The notes below the pieces were generated by a model. That model saw nothing but the letters and a program-made list of their open reading frames with translations, was not told the DNA's origin and did not search any database. DNA of 64,000 nucleotides from Salvia splendens (Eukaryota; Streptophyta; Magnoliopsida; Lamiales; Lamiaceae): positions 12,710,001 through 12,774,000 of the forward strand of contig NC_056046.1 in the NCBI RefSeq assembly GCF_004379255.2, given 5' to 3'. A program made the position numbers and the translations under genes. How positions within the stretch are numbered: the first letter of the stretch is position 1; each line of letters starts with the position of its first letter. Shown here piece after piece: positions 20,273 to 32,333 of this stretch.

Positions 20273-20305
20273 GAAGTGACTCACTTCGCCGAAGTGATTC
20301 ACTTC
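20273..20305. repeat. Two adjacent 15-bp palindromes just before the polypurine tract
   Basis: GAAGTGACTCACTTC (20273-20287) and GAAGTGATTCACTTC (20291-20305) are both perfect odd-centred palindromes, separated by 3 bp. They lie between the antisense gene start and the 3' LTR. Confidence 0.8.
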
Positions 20306-20311
20306 GCCCTT

Positions 20312-20323
20312 CGGGGGGGGTAG
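20312..20323 (+). other. Polypurine tract
   Basis: A G-rich purine run (cgggggggg then tag) directly precedes the 3' LTR, where plus-strand DNA synthesis is primed. Confidence 0.7.
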
Positions 20324-20895
20324 TGATGGGGTGCGTACTAAACAAGCCCAACAGCAATGACGGCCCATCAGCCCAAAGCCCAAGAAAGAGTATCTGTTCG
20401 GCACCAAAGAGTTCGGACTCAGCCTACAGCTCGGTAAAAGCCGACCAGTCAAGCTCTCCTCTCAGATCGGCAAGAGCTGATCGGTAAAGTCCAGCAGTTC
20501 GGTCTCAGCATTCGACCGAACTAGGAGTTAGTGGACTCATGAAAGGCCTCCACGACCTCCACTATACCCACGATCTATTTAGTGGTACGAAGCAGTTATT
20601 GAGCAGTTATTGCTCATCCACAACCATCATTAGTGGTGATGCAAGCCACGATCTTAGTTCAATGTATAAATAGAACTTAGATCAGATAGAAAAAGGTTAA
20701 GCTCTCTAGAGATAAAATATCATATAGCAAGTCTGTGTTGTAAGCTGTAATCCCAGATCAAGCAATACAATCTTGCCCTCCCTTCTTCCCGTGGACGTAG
20801 ATTTACTTCAGTAAATCGAACCACGTAAATTCTTTGTGTCGTAGTCTTTATTCTCTACCAGCATTTACTAACATCAGAAATTCGCGGATCCATCA
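20324..20895 (+). repeat. 3' LTR (572 bp)
   Basis: Same length and, by eye, same sequence as the 5' LTR; followed by the target duplication ATGCT at 20896-20900. Confidence 0.95.
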
Positions 20896-21071
20896 ATGCT
20901 TAAACTCAAACATAATTAAATATGGAGAATTAATTTAAGGTTTGTATAAATAACATAAAATATAAATATATTTTGAGAAATTTTATCCGGAACGAACTAC
21001 TCAAGCTACAGGCAATCAGGTGTAAACTAATCAGTTTGTAATTTTATTGGGATAAAAATTTTCAATCCTAA

Positions 21072-23078
21072 GAGCATCCCCCTTAGTGCTCTTACCAACG
21101 AGCACGGATGTGGGCACGGACCCACTTTTACTCCCTGCTCTTAGGCAAGAGCACAACACCCACATCCGTGCTCTTCCGCAAGGACAAGCTCAAGGGTCCC
21201 ACCATTCTATTATTCAATTTAAATAAAAACATTTCCACAAAATTAAAATGCATTAAAAATATCCGGAATACTATTACAAATTACAAAAAAATTAAAAAGT
21301 ACATAATTAAAATCCTAAAAATTAAAAATTACATAATTAAATTCATAAAATTTAAAAAACTCGTGGCCGAATTTCGCCCAAATGTGTTTGATTAGGTCTT
21401 CTTGTAGCTCAATGTGGGCTCGAGTGTCGCGCATTGTGTTCCTTGTTTCGATTCTCTCGCCCACCATCGTATGCACACCTCGGCGTGGGGGAGACCTCGC
21501 GGTTGAGCTTCCGGCTTCATCCTCGTCGTAAAAGCTAGCCGCCATCGGTCCTTCGTCAGCTATAATCATGTTGTGCAAGATAATACACGTGTACATGATG
21601 TCAGTGATATTTTTCACTTACCACAGCCGAGACGGGGCCTTCACAATGTTGAATCGGGCTTGAAGGACCCCAAAAGCTCTTTCGACGTCTTTCCGAGCGG
21701 ACTCTTGACGCTGCGCAAAAAGAACCCGTCTCGGGTCTTGCGGGTTATTGAGCGTCTACATGAAAGTCGACCACCTTGGGTAGATACCATCGGCGAGATA
21801 ATAACCGATGTGGTATGCATTTCCGTTGACGGTGAAGTCGATCGCCAGTGCTACACCATTCAAAACATCATTGAAGAGTGGGGAAGAATAAAGCACGTTC
21901 AAGTTGTTGTTGGATCCGGCAATACCAAAATATACATGCCAAATCCATAGCCGGTAGTCGGCGACCGCTTCAAGGATAAGTGTTAGGCCGCCGCCATTGT
22001 GGCCGCTTAAGTGTTGCCTCCTCCAAGCAGTCGGTCAATTCTTCCACCTCCAATGCATGCAGTCAATGCTGCCAAGCATACCGGGAAAACCATGGACTGT
22101 TTCGTGAAGACGAAGCAACCGTTGGCAATCATCGGTGGTGGGTGCCCGAAGGAATTCCTCACCGAAAGCTGAACGAACGCCGTCGCAAAAATTTTTAAGG
22201 CAAAGGATTCCAGTTGACTCACCGACATGCAAATACTCGTCGAAGAGGTCAGCCGTTCGCCTAGTAGCAAGTTTTCGGATGACACACGTACACTTCTGCA
22301 ACGCCGAGAGACTTTGCCGACCGGTTGCGTCTGTACTTGTTTGAAAGTATTCAACACGGGCGGATAATGCGTTGACAATATGCATAAACAAGCGTTTTGA
22401 CATGCGAAAACGGCGCCGAAAGTAATCTTCCGAAAACTGGGGCTGGTCAGAAAAATAGTCGGCAACGAGCCTTTCGTTGGCTCCATCCCCGTCACGATGG
22501 ATGTAGCGGCAAGTTGATCCAGTTGGTCGAGCAGGAGGGGTGGGGGTATTCGCGGTGACATAGGCTTCATAGGAGGCACAATATTGTTCATAGTATTCTT
22601 GTTCTTCGCGCTCCGCTTCTGCAATGAGATTGGTGAAATCCATTTGAGAGGGTTTGAGTGAGAGATGAAGATGTAGATAAGTTGTATGAAAAAATATGAA
22701 TGAGAGATGAATGGGAGATGATTTGATGTGAAAAATGGATGATAAATGTGTGTATTTATAGATGATTTTGAGAATAAAAAAATATAAAAAATCAAAAAAT
22801 TCCAGAAAAAGGTAAAAAAAACGGCCATATTTTTCGGAATCTGAATTTTTTTTTTAAAATTTTTGGTATTATTTTCAATTTTTTTTTAAAAAAAGTGAAT
22901 TTCCAATGAAAATGCCGTTGGCCAATCAGAACGCGCCACGTCAGCTGCTCGCTGGCACAGACGTGCTCGATGCATCGAGCAGCGCCGCGCCAGCGACAAG
23001 AGCGCAGCGGCGAGCAGGCGGTGCCGCGCCGCTGGCACGGACGGACGGACGCGTCCCCGCTCACCGCTGCGGATGCTC
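21072..23078 (-). mobile_element. PIF/Harbinger DNA transposon, 2007 bp, with TAA duplication
   Basis: The ends are GAGCATCC and its complement GGATGCTC; similarity inside the ends is patchy. Both sides carry TAA (21069-21071 and 23079-23081), the usual PIF/Harbinger TWA target. It encodes a broken Harbinger transposase on the minus strand. I see no second (Myb-like) ORF, so this copy is probably an internally reduced derivative. Confidence 0.85.
21315..22643 (-). pseudogene. PIF/Harbinger (ALP1/HARBI1-type) transposase, broken by three in-frame stops
   Basis: One continuous frame of 443 codons runs from an ATG at 22643 to 21315 and shows the plant DDE transposase pattern: RRRFRMSKRLF, GSIDCMHW (first catalytic D), GIAGSNNNLNVL, KDVERAFGVLQ (catalytic E) and IMYTCIILHNMI. 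It is interrupted by TGA (22037-22035, where Cys is usual), TAG (21758-21756) and TAA (21620-21618), with no frameshift. The second catalytic Asp, expected in SNND, is Asn here. The protein would normally cut and paste the element; this copy cannot. The similar element at 43990-47772 keeps that Asp. Confidence 0.85.
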
Positions 23079-23294
23079 TAACCCTTTGGATTTAGCGGGT
23101 CATTGACACCTTTAACTTTTGAGATTCGCGATATATGCTGCATCAAAGTCGATGATAATTCACACTTAAACTCTTGCCATTGTATTAGTATATAACAAAA
23201 GTGACAAACAAAATGGAATTTCACATAAATTAAGTGGGGTATTTCATTCAATTCGATTCAATTCAAACCACAAATAAGTAGGGTTGATTGTGAT

Positions 23295-23721
23295 TGATAA
23301 AGTGTAACCACGCATCTGGACCGTTCATCGAAGATCGGCAAGATTGACGGTTGGAGTTCAAATGTAACGGTTGAGTCGGTTGGTGTGAGGATTCAGCTGG
23401 GGCCACGAGCTTATGAAAGGGGCTGGTGCATCCATATAAAAGGGGATCTCAGCAACGCATACACACTTGATGTGTGCACCTCAAGATTCAATTCAGTTTC
23501 AACTACTTACTTGATTAGCTTTTGAGAGAAAAGTGAGATTAGAAGTGAGTGTGTTGTATTGCAGATTTGAGTTCTTATCTTTGTAATCTCCCAGAAACCC
23601 TTATTAATAAATCTTCTTCTTCCTCGCCCGTAGACGTAGATCGAGAGATCGAACCACGTAAACATCTGTGTACTTTTCCACTCATAGTTCTTGTTCATCA
23701 GATCGATCGCCAACCAAAACA
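23295..23721 (+). mobile_element. Solo LTR, 427 bp, with 5-bp duplication GTGAT
   Basis: Begins TGATAAAG and ends AAAACA, with GTGAT on both sides (23290-23294 and 23722-23726). It has a TATA box at 23435-23441 (TATAAAA) and an R-U5-like part with 'gtagacgtaga' and 'gaaccacgtaaa' blocks similar to those in the Retand LTR. No internal sequence remains, so the rest was lost by LTR-LTR recombination. The superfamily is not certain. Confidence 0.75.
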
Positions 23722-24087
23722 GTGATATTGCATAATTGAGTGATAAATTGTTTTCCTCGACATGCCAAGGATCGTTGTCGATGCATTATAATAAGGTTTT
23801 CTTTGTAAATTGTCTTATTTTGTTTTCATATGTAGTCAAGTGAGACAATTAGTTTTACACACATTGTAAAAAAGTAGTATTGTATATATGATGTGTTATA
23901 TTTATATTAAATATATTATACTAAATTAACTTTTCAATATGAAGCTAGTAATTTTGTAAAAGAAAACCACCTTCATACATGTATATGCAGTATACTGGCA
24001 AAAACTCAACGTAGTTATCTTTGTATAATAAAATTATGCCTCACAAACATTATGACTATATATTATAATTAGATATTATTAATAATT

Positions 24088-25666
24088 GAGTGAACTACAT
24101 TAAAAGTCTCTAACGTTTTCATTTGTGTCACTGCAGGCCCCTAACTAAAAAAAATATCGTCAGACAACCCTAACCTTAAACATAATCACATATCGTATAT
24201 TTATAGCCATTTTTCGGACCAAAATGCCTAAATGCCTTCAGGGGCATTTTAGTCAACTTACCAAAAACATGTACACCTACACTGCAGACCTCCACTGCCT
24301 TGCAGACCTACCCTCTGTAATGTCATGTCATATTTGAAATTTCCCACGATATATACATCCATATTTATTTGGATTTTTCATAAGATTGGATTAGATTTAG
24401 GATATCTTTGTCTTCAAAATTTGGGCATTCGGTTTGATTCAGATTGTATTTTAAATAATAAAAAAATCCAAAAATCATAATTACGTTGTTTATAATTATA
24501 TACTATAAATTAATACTAGTACATTCAGCAAATTCTATATACAATGTCCCCAACTTAATGTTCATAACTTTCAACGTATTTCACAAAATATTCCGCTATG
24601 CAAAAATTCCCATCAAGTCAACAACACATGAAATAACATCATTATAGCAAAAAAAAATCGAGAAGGGTTAATAGTGTTTTATGTCCTCAACTTATTTTTT
24701 AAAATGTTATGGAGATTTTCTGGAATATGCTAAAAGTAGGGGACATTTTACGAAATACACTCAAAGTTTGAGACTTTTTCTAAAATGTTCTAAAAGATGA
24801 GAGCATAAAATGTTTTTAATCTTCTTTTTTTTCCTAATCATAATTGTTAAATCTTCATATACCAACTTCTATTGACGGATTTAATGCTATACCTTACCAC
24901 ATTAATTAATAATAACCACGTTGAATAAATATGAAAGTGAAAAAGTAAAAAGGAGGCATGGAATTCAAAGTTATTTTACCTTTCATTTTCATATTCATTT
25001 TGGTAGAAAAGTTGGCACGCTGTAGTAAATAGTTCGGTGCTCCATCTTTATTGGTGACAATATCTATATCCAATATTAATAAGTGTAATATACTTAATTT
25101 AAACTTTAAATGTATAATTTACCATTAATGATTAAAATTTATTATTACATAATTTAATTGTTATTATGAACATCTATCAAAATATCATTTATATAATAAA
25201 ATTTATTATTATTTGTTACGATAATGGTGATACATGTGTTCTATCGTTAGTGTAGTCTATAAAGATGTTTTCCAGATTTTATGTACTATATTATTGATAT
25301 TAAATTTATAAGTTTTTAAATTATTTTTTATGTATTTAAATTATGTGTATAAGATGATATTTAAGTTCAATTAAGATTTGCACTATATTACTGTATATGT
25401 GAAGAATACGAAATGACTGCACAATATGTCCAATCGCCAACCATCACTCGTGTCAGGAACAATAGAAGTCGCAGCATGCAGGCCGCCACTGTCAGAATGT
25501 TCACTGAAATGACTGGAATGCCCTTTTAGGGCTTAAGGGCAATATAGTCAGAAAAAACACGATATGTGATTATGCTTAAGGTTAGGGTTGTCTGACGAAT
25601 TTTTTTTTGGTAGGGGCACGCAGTGATACAAATGGAAACGTTATGGACTTTTGATGTAGTTCACTC
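24088..25666. mobile_element. Non-autonomous Mutator-like element, 1579 bp, long TIRs, 9-bp duplication
   Basis: Inverted ends of roughly 110 bp start GAGTGAACTACAT and share 'cgtcagacaaccctaacctt' and 'cataatcacatatcgt'. A perfect 9-bp repeat TTAATAATT flanks the element (24079-24087 and 25667-25675). A 9-bp duplication and long TIRs are characteristic of MULEs. The interior is AT-rich and has no transposase or recognisable captured gene; weaker inverted similarity continues inward to a 'gggcatttt' block. Confidence 0.85.
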
Positions 25667-25675
25667 TTAATAATT

Positions 25676-27054
25676 TACTTGCATTATTATTATGCTCGGA
25701 AATCCAACATAGGATTTTGTTTTTTTATTTATAATCACTCTCTTAATAAACTAATTAATGATTATTAAGGATCATATGGCAATCTATATATAACTTCTAC
25801 AGCTGGGAGTAATATTGAAATTAAAATTGAAATTCAACCATTGTTATGCTATGTGTTGTTGATATCTTTTGATTATATTTTGATGGACAATGTTGAAGCA
25901 TAGTCTAGTAGTTCCCACGTGGATTTACTTATGAGTAAAAAAGAGAATATAATATACTATCTATCATTATTTCCGTATACCACTACCTACGTGTGGGGAA
26001 GTATTAATGATTATGTGATTGTTACCCACAAATATCTTCTCAAGTCCCATCCACATTATTTTTCCCAACTATAAGTTTTTCCTTTTCAATTCATCAAAAT
26101 CAATTATTTTGATACGCATTTACTCACATATCATTTCCATCCACTAAAGTACTTTTTACAGTAGCTCAAAGTATGTTCATATATATAGTGCATATATTTA
26201 AATTATATTTCGATGAAACAAACTCAACTAATAAACAAATCACTGATTTAATTGACAGAGCATGGTTGTGAGCATCTTGATTAACCATTGTGCCAGTTAA
26301 TTTTGGTCAATTAAAGTATAGAACAAAACAAATACTCCGTAATATATGTACTTGAAAATTGTTTGTAACTACCCATTTTTAAAGTAGTGTATAAGTGAGA
26401 TTAGATATCAAAGAATATTAAAGTATATTCAAGACCAAGCTAGTTGATTGATAAAGCACAAATCTAAAGGAAGGGACCACTTATAATAGTTAATAAATGA
26501 TCTATTGCATATGCTAACATATTTTATTTTATAAAGAAATTAAATGCCAGTCATTATATGTTTGACGTAAGCAAACAACCGACAGATCTCAAATTTTATA
26601 ATTATTTTATGCAGGGAAAATTTGAGGAGATCAATTAAGTCAATGATAATATATATGGAAATGCTTATGTGTAAAATCAGTGTGCCTTATACGTAATCAT
26701 TTGGGCAACAATCTAGAAATATATGAATATATGTGACCATCTTTCTCACGATTGCATTCGCCTTCAACTAATCAAATCATAAATCGAATACCAGCTCTTT
26801 TAGTCTGAATAACCTCCCATAAGCAAAGACGTAAAATATAAAGGAAGAATATAAGTCAGCATCTTTTGTTAATTAGTAGTACTATCAAAAGTTTAATTAA
26901 AAGTTTTTGTAAAATTATTAATTTGGAATGCCAAGTCATATTGCCAATATGTCTAGACTATGGAATATTTTCTCCACATTAATAGTAGTATAAGGAAAAA
27001 TAAAGGCTCTATCCGCCACTATTGATGCTCTTACACAAAAACAAACCATTATTT
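25676..27054. other. AT-rich intergenic region
   Basis: No gene seen. At about 27005-27033 there is a one-sided Harbinger-like end (ccactattgatgctc followed by TTA), without a partner that I could find. Confidence 0.45.
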
Positions 27055-28068
27055 TGTTGGAAAATAAGAGACAAACTTGCCGGGCGAAAATTACAAGGAA
27101 AATAAAATAAGGAAATTTACACGGAAACAACTGAAAAATATTACACAGAAAAGAATACGTGGAAAGCGGTAAGCCGAGTCGAGGAGTCCTCTTTCCGCAA
27201 GACGAGATAAGCTCTGGTAGTGCTCTCGGTTTGGCGTGTCGTCCCCAAAGATAAAACGGCTTCGTCTCTAAAGTAGCAGCACCGCTAGCAACAGAGCTCC
27301 GGCGAACAGGAGTAAGGCGGGGGCAGAGCTTCGACGGGAAGATTATGCAGAGAGGGAAAGAGTGTGTATGCAAGAATGCTTGTGTATGTTCTATTCTGAA
27401 TGCACTAGCCATTGGGAGCTGAAGAGACACGACGCACCTGGACATGCTACACGACGGGATACACCATGGACCGTCGGGGTCCATCGGGGACCTTTTGTCT
27501 CCCGTTGTGCGTCGGGTTCCAGTGGGGACATTTTGTCTCCCGTTATGCGTCGAGGTCCAGCGGGAACATGACGTGGACCAGGACCCGTCTGGGATAGCGT
27601 GGAGTTTGGGGTGCTCTAAAAAGAACAAGCGGGGCTTGAACCACGCTCCAACAACCAGCTCCAAAGAAGATTCAAGATCCAAGGCACACGGGGCACGGGG
27701 CACAGTGTGCGGCGGAGCGCGTGTGCGCGCGTGTGGGCTCGGTCACCCGTTTTATTCCACGATAATTATTACACATAATAATTCATCTGATTAAATACTT
27801 CATCAAAGAAGTTTATCATCCCGATGTGGGATAATTAACACTTAGTTAATTAATCCCTTAGTTTTTCCCATAACTTATTTCTAGCTTTATTGTGACCAAC
27901 TTTAATATATTATTTCTCACTCACCGGGAATCGGATTTGAGAAAATGAATATACTACGGTCATCTACTCGGAACGTAGATCGACGCAATTGCATTTAATT
28001 TCACAAAATTAAATGTCTTGTAACATTTATTATTAGTCAAAATCATTTGACCAAGCACGATTCGAACA
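27055..28068. mobile_element. Solo LTR, copia-like, 1014 bp, with 5-bp duplication TATTT
   Basis: Starts TGTTGGAAAATAAG and ends TTCGAACA, with TATTT on both sides (27050-27054 and 28069-28073). The TGTTGGAA start is typical of Ty1/copia LTRs. A short internal tandem repeat of about 37 bp sits at 27483-27560 (shared 'ttttgtctcccgtt' and 'gcgtcg' parts). Long open frames in this block are not genes. Confidence 0.75.
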
Positions 28069-29148
28069 TATTTGAAATTATCCTTTTTTATACGATGATG
28101 AATTCCAATCAATTCGAAATAAGGTTTATTTCTTTATTTTTTATACAAAATTATGACCATACTTTTTCTTTTCGAATTATTATGGCAACACGATTTATTC
28201 TCAATATTAATAAAACTATGAGATCGACATATTTAAAATCACAAAAGCATAAAAAATATTTTTGCAAAACACAGATTTTTTCTTTTATTTTAGAAATCAA
28301 TATAAAAACTCAAAAAAATATAAGAAAAAACTTATTCGATTTTTTAAAAAAACTAAAGATTTTCTATTTTATTAGTATAAAATAAAATATGCTTACGTAA
28401 GACGGAAGGTGTAGAATTTACAAATCATAAAAAAGTATATAAATTTGTTTGAAATTAAATTATACATGTTACCATAAATCTATAGTAATAAAGTACTGTA
28501 ATAGTAATTAATTAAAAGCAATAGTTGGTACCTGATAGTACTATATTTACTTACAGAAATGTATGAACTATTGAAATTAAGATAATCAAATTTCTGAAAG
28601 TCACAAAACCAAAATTGCAGAGTATTGAATAAGAGTATCAAAAAATCAAATCTTCTGAACTAATAACTATACTATAAGAAATGAGGATTTCCAGCCACAA
28701 GAAAACAAATAGTACTAGTATTATAACTTCTTTCATAGTACCACCACTACTACACCTTTTATCCTGCAACATATATGGTTCTAAATATATTTATCTAGTT
28801 ACAGGGGAGCAGTACACTTTCTATGCACTTATATAGTTATAACATTGAACTGTTAGATATACAAATGTGGGGTTGTGATTTCATCAACTGAGATTGCATT
28901 TTTTAGCATTGTAGTTGCATTAAAGGTAAATTAGTCAGTTCGTGTATTTAACCCACTCTTCTAATTTGAGGCGCAAGATTTCAAGGATCATTCAATTACA
29001 CGATCCATCTGCTCATTCAACTCATTTCAAACCTTTCCACTATCTTTCTAATTCATTCAACTTTTCAATTCCGCCGCGTTCACTTCCAAAAACCTCCAAA
29101 AACACATTCTCAATTCAAAACCCTATCAACCGATCACCAATTCGATAA
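28069..29148. other. AT-rich intergenic region
   Basis: Nothing firm. The last ~200 bp (28940-29148) are C-rich like a plant 5' leader of the small ORF that follows. Confidence 0.45.
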
Positions 29149-30336
29149 ATGTCTAAAAGACGAGAAATTTCAAACACCACAGAGCCTGACATCAAGAATC
29201 TTCACGAATTGGTAATTTCCTGCGTGTCCCGGTTCTTGTTTCGTGAAGTTTTGTTTGCTGATTCAATTGCTTAATCTATTTAATTTCTTTTTTTGTGTAT
29301 TTAGATGTTCTTCATTATGTCGATTTGGTGTGATGTACTCCCTCCGTCCCGTGTTACTTGCACGTATTTCCTTTCTGGGCGTCCCAAGTTATTTGCACTC
29401 TTTCCATTTTTAGTAAAAATTATCACCTACAGCCGTAATATTTGACTTTGTCTATTACTCATTCCTTAATCTCCGTGCCGAAAAGGAAACGTTCAAGTAA
29501 CGCGGGACGGAGGGAGTATTTGCTTAGCGTTGTATTCCTTTTGCTTATTGCGATTGATTTGTTGCTTAATTCTTTTTTGTTTGCTTAATTTCGTGATAAA
29601 TATGCTTTTTGTTAGATGATATTTGTGTGTTGAAACGTTTTGCTTAAGCTATTCGAAATGTTGCTTTTTTTCTTGTAAAAAAAATTGCTAACTTTGTGTT
29701 TAACTATGCTTAAATTTGTGTTTTGAAACGTTTTGCTTAAGCTATTTGAAATGTTGCTTTTTCCGTAAAAAATTGCTTACTTTGTGTTTAACTATGCTTA
29801 AATGTGATTAATTCTTTTTTTTGTTTGCTTAATTTCATGTTAAATGTGCTTATTATTGTGTGTAGAAAAATTTTGCTTATGATATTCGAAATCTTGCTTT
29901 TTTGTATAAAAGATTGCTTATTTGAACTAAACTGTGCTTATTTTGGATGCGATAATTAGATTTTTGCTCATTCTGTACATTGTTTAATTTGTTGGACATT
30001 TTGCTTATTTTGTTCGAGAACATGCTTAATTTCATGTTAAATATGCTTATGTTTGTTCGATATTTTGTATATTGAAAATTTTTGATTTGCAATTCGAAAT
30101 GTTGCTTTTTCTGTACAAAAGATTGCTTACTTTGTGCTTACCTATGGATAATTTGGCTACAAAAAGTTTTGCTTAAGCTATTCGAAATGTTGCTTACTTA
30201 TTGAGATACTTTGCTTACTATCATGGTCTGAATCGAGTTTTCTGTACACCTTTAGTTCACAAGCGACGGAAAGGAAAGAATCCAACTGATGGCGATGCTG
30301 AATAGTGCAATGAGGAAGGGAAGAAGAAAGGGCTAA
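29149..30336 (+). CDS. Possible small two-exon ORF, 47 aa, unknown
   Basis: An ATG at 29149 opens 21 codons (MSKRREISNTTEP...) up to a GT donor at 29212. An AG acceptor at 30255 leads in frame to 26 more codons ending KGRRKG and a TAA at 30334-30336. The product would be a basic 47-aa peptide. I do not recognise it. The intron is 1044 bp and is filled with a Stowaway MITE (29338-29516) and a minisatellite. It may be a real short gene, a fragment of a larger one, or chance; its place near a broken FAR1-like gene on the other strand suggests transposon or duplicate debris. Splice sites are inferred by eye only. Confidence 0.3.
29338..29516. mobile_element. Stowaway-type MITE, 179 bp
   Basis: Near-perfect inverted ends CTCCCTCCGTCCCG, flanked by TA at 29336-29337 and 29517-29518. 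The ends pair over about 20 bp. Confidence 0.85.
29560..30215. repeat. Minisatellite rich in GCTTA and CGAAATGTTGCTT motifs
   Basis: Imperfect units of about 90-120 bp contain 'ttttgcttaagctattcgaa' followed by 'atgttgctttt', a 'ttgcttactttgtgttta' part and 'actatgctta'. Clear copies start near 29628, 29722, 29866, 30075 and 30160. Confidence 0.75.
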
Positions 30337-30707
30337 TTGATGTTAAGAAAATGATAGCAACGTACTCTAAATAGTAACGCACGAGAGTTTATGATTTTCA
30401 AGCACTTGCTGTTTTCTGTTGGATACAATGTTGTGAAGCAACTTTTTTACCGTACGGTGCAATTGATACTTGTTGAACGTGCAATTATGTTTAGATTATA
30501 AGTTTGTGATGGAAACAATGGTTTATGACTAAATAGCTTTTGGGACTGGTAGTTGATCCTTATTTTTTGACTTGGAGATGTCCTATTGTAGTTGATATGT
30601 GAATCAATTTTTTGACAGCAATGCGAATGTATGTTAATGGTGATGCAATTATTTGGCTGTTAATGGTAATGCAATTATATATGTTTAGGATGCAATTATT
30701 TTGTGTA

Positions 30708-32037
30708 GGAACCCCTCTGACATATATATTTATAATAACAAATACAAATTAAAAAAAGAAATCATATATTAATCATTCCACAATCCAAATGTCATAAACA
30801 ATTTATTAGACTTATTTAAAAATATTCTAAATCCGCACATATAAATAAACATCAAATGTCATAAACAATTTTGGATCCATATGCATATGCCTCTCTGCTC
30901 AATTTATTATTATGTGACAAATCAAGCCTGGTATCTGCCCGGGATTCCATTGTATATGACCCGAAGGTCCCATTGCCTTTGTACATATATATGACCCGAA
31001 GGTCCATTGCCATTGTGTATATGATCCGTAGGTCCCATTGTCATTGTATACATATATATGACCCGTATGTCCATTGTCATTGCATATATGACATGTAGGT
31101 TCATTGCATTGATATAAGACCCAAGGCAAGACTGTCACATATCCTTTTTAATTCAAATGATTCAAATATTCTAATGCCATATAAAACATATCAATTGCAC
31201 ACTAATATATTTATTGCACCAATCACATATCCATATCACATTCCACAAAATAATTCCAAATAACACAACTATATCATATTCATATCATATAATCCAAATA
31301 TTCACTCCAATGTCAACACATAGCAATTAACTACATTACGTGCGTAAAATTAAAAGTGTGATTTATACACACCCGATTACAATAAGATAATCTAGCTAGT
31401 TGAGCACTTGTTCATGCTTCCCGTCCAAAATCCTCAATTATAAAAGTGAGAGTGTATATGAAAATTAAATTCCTAAAGCTCATCTTGCATTCGCTTATCC
31501 TATTTAATCTGCACTCGTTAATTTTGGTTTCCTCCTCTAAAACTTCCTTCTATTCTCTTTTTTTCTCTCTTCCTCTCTAAGATATATACATATATAAATA
31601 ATTTATATATATGCTGGAGGAACATAAGTCGGCTAAATCGACTAATTTTTAGTAAAACACCTAAGCACAACTTTCATGCATCATTTCCCTTAATTACACG
31701 TGTACTCCATTCCACATGTATAAAACCCCAATTTTATTCTTTTAAAGCATTAGCTATAAGTATACTATTTACAAAACTTTAGTAACTAAAAGATTTCATA
31801 GATTGATGCAAAAGGCTATACAAATATGTACATATATTGTACGAGACGTAAATATATATACTTAGTGCATATAAGAAATATTATTTAAATAAATTCTTGT
31901 TACATATATATCATTTTATTGTCACGTATGTATATAATAATGCTTAGCTATATATTAGATTTATGTGACGAGTATGTAATAAAATAAAATACATTGTTAT
32001 GCAAAATTATGCAATTTATAAGGTTAGGGATGTTACG
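30708..32037. mobile_element. LTR remnant related to the solo LTR at 35727-37336
   Basis: Shares with the later LTR the blocks 'ctaaatccgcacatataaat', 'atatgcatatgcctctct', the 'gacccgaaggtcc' subrepeats and an end near 'gggatgttac'. No clean duplication could be found around it, and the start is worn. Confidence 0.65.
30944..31125. repeat. ~35-bp subrepeats inside the LTR remnant
   Basis: At least five copies of a unit like 'tatatgacccgaaggtccat' plus 'tgccattgta'. The same array recurs at 36014-36235 in the solo LTR. Confidence 0.75.
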
Positions 32038-32333
32038 TTGTCAATTTTTAAATTTTTTAAATTTTCATAATGCAACTTTATCTCCACGGTAATGCAACTT
32101 CATCTCCACTGCAATGTAACTTCGCATGGAAAGTAATGCAAATATTGACTTATGAATTTGATCAGTTCATGCTGAAATAAAAATTTTAACCTATCCTAAT
32201 TCAAATGGAATTGCACTGTAAAAACTGTAAAGAGATTGTGTTCGAAAATGCATAATTAAACCAGTGTATGCATAATACTAAAACATAATTGTTCTTCAAA
32301 CTTTATAGTTTCAGCAAGTAAAACAAAAATGCT

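Larger units (their letters stand above)
10134..20895 (+). mobile_element. Complete Ty3/gypsy LTR retrotransposon, Tat/Retand lineage, 10.76 kb
   Basis: Two 572-bp direct LTRs (10134-10705 and 20324-20895) begin TGATGGGG and end GGATCCATCA. By eye they show no difference. The element is flanked by a perfect 5-bp duplication ATGCT (10129-10133 and 20896-20900). The order is LTR, primer-binding site, gag-protease, RT, RNase H, second RNase H, integrase, tandem repeats, antisense genes, polypurine tract, LTR. A second, archaeal-type RNase H together with extra antisense ORFs between pol and the 3' LTR is the known hallmark of the Tat lineage (Ogre, Retand, TatI-III). Intact ORFs and identical LTRs point to recent insertion and possible autonomy. 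Confidence 0.95.

Noticed and set aside
27005..27036. End of a Harbinger element (ccactattgatgctc + TTA)
   Set aside because: No matching left end or duplication was found nearby, so it is not called as an element.
26936..27703. 255-codon open frame on the minus strand
   Set aside because: It lies almost wholly inside a solo LTR (27055-28068 with TATTT duplications), overlaps a tandem repeat and has no recognisable domain.
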